From assembly GCA_003520965.1 (NCBI GenBank), contig DOTU01000358.1:1-8224 (forward strand): a stretch of DNA of 8,224 bases, given 5' to 3'. The notes below the pieces were generated by a model. The model did not search any database, was not told the DNA's origin, and worked only from the letters and a program-made list of their open reading frames with translations. The DNA comes from Candidatus Zixiibacteriota bacterium (GTDB taxonomy: Bacteria > Zixibacteria > MSB-5A5 > UBA10806). Positions 6,345 through 8,224 of this stretch are shown piece after piece (positions within the stretch are counted from its first letter, which is position 1; every line of letters starts with the position of its first letter). The position numbers were made by a program, and so were the translations under genes.

Positions 6345-8196
6345 CTATTTCCTTTCCCATAGATTCATCAGATTCTGTGGCTTGCTTAAAGTGGTCGTAA
6401 ACGGCCTTGGCGATATGGGCAGGGATATTGGGCGTAGCAGTGAGCGCCTCGAGTGTGGCATTCTTGATTCCTTCGACAGAACCGAAGGCGGCTAATAAAT
6501 CGAGTTTACGCTTTTTCCCCACGCCGGGAATCTTATCTAACGCTGACTCCTCAAGTCGCTTCGATCTCAGGTTGCGATGATAGGTGACCGCGAAACGGTG
6601 GGCTTCATCCCTGATGCGCTGTAAAAGTTTTAATGATGAGGATGTTCTGGGTATCGAAAGCGGTTCTCCTCGGCCGGGAAGATAAACCTCCTCGAATCGC
6701 TTGGCCAGGGAGGCGACTTGTAAATCCTCGATATTTTGTTCTTTTACGGCGTCGAGCGCCGCATTTAGCTGCCCCTTGCCACCATCAATGAGAAGCAGAT
6801 CTGGATAATCTTTCTGATTTTCGGTGAGATGAATCAAATAGCGCCCGACAATCTCTTTCATCATCGAAAAATCATCCTGCCCCGCGACAGATTTTATCCG
6901 CATTCGGCGATACTCCGATTTTTTCGGCTGGCCATCGGAGAAGAATACAATCGATCCTACGGCCAGATCTTTGCCGAGATTTGAGATATCGAACGCGGCC
7001 ATTGTACGAGGCAATGTTTTAAGATAGAGGTCGCGTGCCAGAGAATATACGGCATGATGCGGCCTTGTTTTCGTGGCGCTTTTTTGAGCCAGATAGAGAT
7101 CGAGATTATGCTTGGCATTGTTGAGTGCCATATCAATAAGTTCAACCTTTTCGCCTCGTTGAGGCACGATAATATGAATGCGATGCTCGGCTTTTTCTTT
7201 CAAGAACTCTTCAATCAGCTCGGAATCGGAGATTTCCATTGGAATTATGATTTCGTTCGGGTAAATGGCAGCTGTCTTATAGTAACGTGGCAGGAAATTG
7301 CGTACAACCTCGCTGTTATCCTCCCCCGCTGTGGCCACGATATAATGCTCCTGGCCGATTAAGTTACCCTCGCGAACCTGGAGCAATGCCACGCAAGCGT
7401 CGCCACCTTCGGTGGCCACCGCAATGATATCTCGGTCGATCTGGTCATGGCTCACTGCCCGTTGCTTTTGAATAACCGATTCAATAGCCTGAAGCTGGTC
7501 GCGAAGCTTGGCCGCCTCTTCAAATTTCATTTCGTCGGAAAGTTTTTCCATCCGAACCCTTAAGCGGCCCGATATTTCTTTCGATTTGCCGGAAAGAAAC
7601 ATGATGACCTCGTCGATCATGGCCCGATAGGCTTCGGGAGTGGTTTTGCCATCTTCGCAACAGCCAGGGCAGCGACCGATGAAATAATCGAGGCAGACAT
7701 GACGTTTGCGCTTGGATGGGAGCTCCAGGGAGCAGGAGCGGATAGGGAAAAGGCGCCTGATAACAGCCAGGGTTCGTCGCATAGCACCGGCGTTAGTATA
7801 GGGGCCAAAATACTTGGCTTTGTCGCTGGCCATACGTCGGACCACAAACAGGCGGGGATAAAGCTCGCCAATCGTGATTTTGATATAAGGAAACCGCTTG
7901 TCGTCTTTGAGATCAATATTATAACGTGGTTTATGTTCTTTAATCAGGTTGGATTCTAATATCAAGGCATCGATTTCCGAGTTGGTGACCAGGATATCGA
8001 GATCGGCAATCTGGCCGACAAGCTGTTCTGTTTTTGGGTCGGAATGAGTCTTCTGGAAATAGGAACGGACCCGTTTTCGTATCGACTTTGCTTTACCGAT
8101 ATAAATTATCTGGCCGTCATCATTTTTATATAGGTAGCAGCCGGGAAGCTCCGGGAGGTTAGCCAGCTTTAAATTCAAATCATCACTTTTCGACAT
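6337..8196 (-). CDS. uvrC: Excinuclease ABC subunit C (UvrC)
   Basis: UvrC is the dual-incision nuclease of nucleotide excision repair, recruited by UvrB to damaged DNA and cutting on both sides of the lesion. The 619-residue length is normal. The N-terminal GIY-YIG nuclease (~14-97) makes the 3' cut and shows GCYLYKNDDGQIIYIGKAKS, with Y32, K35, R42 and E81 matching E. coli Y29, K32, R39 and E76. A cysteine cluster (C155, C168, C176, C179, C180) fits the reported Fe-S site. The UVR motif that binds UvrB is at ~208-246. The RNase H-like domain for the 5' cut has D403 (FDIS), D441/D442 (GQDDF), D471 (LLIDGGKGQ) and H533 (RDEAHRFA). Tandem helix-hairpin-helix motifs lie at ~550-605 (KIPGVGKKR). 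It is the first gene of a four-gene operon and overlaps the MBL start by 8 bases. Its ATG has no Shine-Dalgarno sequence. Confidence 0.98.
   Translation of the reverse strand: MSKSDDLNLKLANLPELPGCYLYKNDDGQIIYIGKAKSIRKRVRSYFQKTHSDPKTEQLVGQIADLDILVTNSEIDALILESNLIKEHKPRYNIDLKDDKRFPYIKITIGELYPRLFVVRRMASDKAKYFGPYTNAGAMRRTLAVIRRLFPIRSCSLELPSKRKRHVCLDYFIGRCPGCCEDGKTTPEAYRAMIDEVIMFLSGKSKEISGRLRVRMEKLSDEMKFEEAAKLRDQLQAIESVIQKQRAVSHDQIDRDIIAVATEGGDACVALLQVREGNLIGQEHYIVATAGEDNSEVVRNFLPRYYKTAAIYPNEIIIPMEISDSELIEEFLKEKAEHRIHIIVPQRGEKVELIDMALNNAKHNLDLYLAQKSATKTRPHHAVYSLARDLYLKTLPRTMAAFDISNLGKDLAVGSIVFFSDGQPKKSEYRRMRIKSVAGQDDFSMMKEIVGRYLIHLTENQKDYPDLLLIDGGKGQLNAALDAVKEQNIEDLQVASLAKRFEEVYLPGRGEPLSIPRTSSSLKLLQRIRDEAHRFAVTYHRNLRSKRLEESALDKIPGVGKKRKLDLLAAFGSVEGIKNATLEALTATPNIPAHIAKAVYDHFKQATESDESMGKEIDE
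6350..6355 (-). promoter_or_regulatory. Shine-Dalgarno sequence for the MBL hydrolase gene
   Basis: On the minus strand AAAGGA lies five bases before the ATG at 6344-6342, inside the last codons of uvrC. It supports that start and shows that the organism does use Shine-Dalgarno pairing within operons, in contrast to the three operon-leading genes. Confidence 0.65.
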
Positions 8197-8224
8197 ACTG
8201 ATTATAGTATAATATAGGCCCTAT
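8197..8224. promoter_or_regulatory. uvrC promoter -10 region with nested palindromes and an opposite-strand -10 box
   Basis: Reading towards uvrC, the minus strand has TATACT (8211-8206) nine bases before the ATG and an overlapping perfect TATAAT (8206-8201) four bases before it; the -35 box would be beyond the window. The 13-base sequence 8201-8213 is the palindrome ATTATA-G-TATAAT, so the plus strand also carries a perfect TATAAT (8208-8213) pointing out of the window. Next to it ATAGG-C-CCTAT (8214-8224) is a second short palindrome that reaches the edge. This looks like a divergent overlapping promoter, possibly with an operator. AT-rich palindromes of this size can arise by chance. Confidence 0.45.

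Noticed and set aside
7054..7362. 102-codon plus-strand open frame inside uvrC
   Set aside because: It is a shadow of the uvrC coding strand with no domain or ribosome-binding site; UvrC is intact in the other direction.

Overview
This 8.2 kb window is a compact bacterial chromosome segment made almost entirely of housekeeping genes. By inspection it is moderate in G+C (a little under half). It holds two convergent operons plus the 5' part of a third, divergent gene. I see no phage, plasmid, CRISPR or defence genes and no RNA genes. The proteins look Gram-negative-like and free-living. The weak or absent Shine-Dalgarno signals at operon heads, and one promoter (upstream of the thioesterase) that also fits the Bacteroidota-type TAnnTTTG pattern, would suit a lineage of the FCB (Fibrobacterota-Chlorobiota-Bacteroidota) group or a related candidate phylum. 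This taxonomic guess is weak, because no marker gene here settles it.

Layout. On the minus strand at the left edge is the N-terminal half of lepA (elongation factor 4, 1-959). A 230-base divergent intergenic region follows (960-1189). It contains outward-facing promoter candidates and, between them, a 127-base interrupted palindrome (1006-1132) that looks like a REP/MITE-type repeat. The plus-strand operon (1190-4224) encodes a PaaI-like hotdog thioesterase, a full-length MsbA/MdlB-type ABC exporter half-transporter, and an inositol-monophosphatase family phosphatase (SuhB-like) that overlaps the exporter by 4 bases. Sixteen bases after it, the minus-strand operon ends. Read from its own promoter at the right edge, that operon is uvrC (8196-6337), a metallo-beta-lactamase-fold hydrolase of the glyoxalase II type, a PHP-family phosphoesterase and an Aag-type 3-methyladenine DNA glycosylase. 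These four genes overlap by 8, 4 and 4 bases and are probably translationally coupled.

How the genes work together. The minus-strand operon joins two DNA-repair enzymes, the nucleotide-excision nuclease UvrC and a base-excision alkylpurine glycosylase, with two metal-dependent hydrolases whose substrates cannot be read from sequence. The plus-strand operon joins a thioester hydrolase, a membrane exporter that may move lipid or drug, and a phosphomonoesterase; a link to lipid or envelope metabolism is only inference.

The most unusual signals are non-coding. One is the palindromic element in the divergent promoter region. The other is that all three operon-leading genes (lepA, the thioesterase and uvrC) lack a Shine-Dalgarno sequence and have a -10-like hexamer only about 4-9 bases before the start codon, which suggests leaderless mRNAs. 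The internal MBL gene, by contrast, has a good Shine-Dalgarno sequence. I found no convincing previously undescribed multi-gene system.
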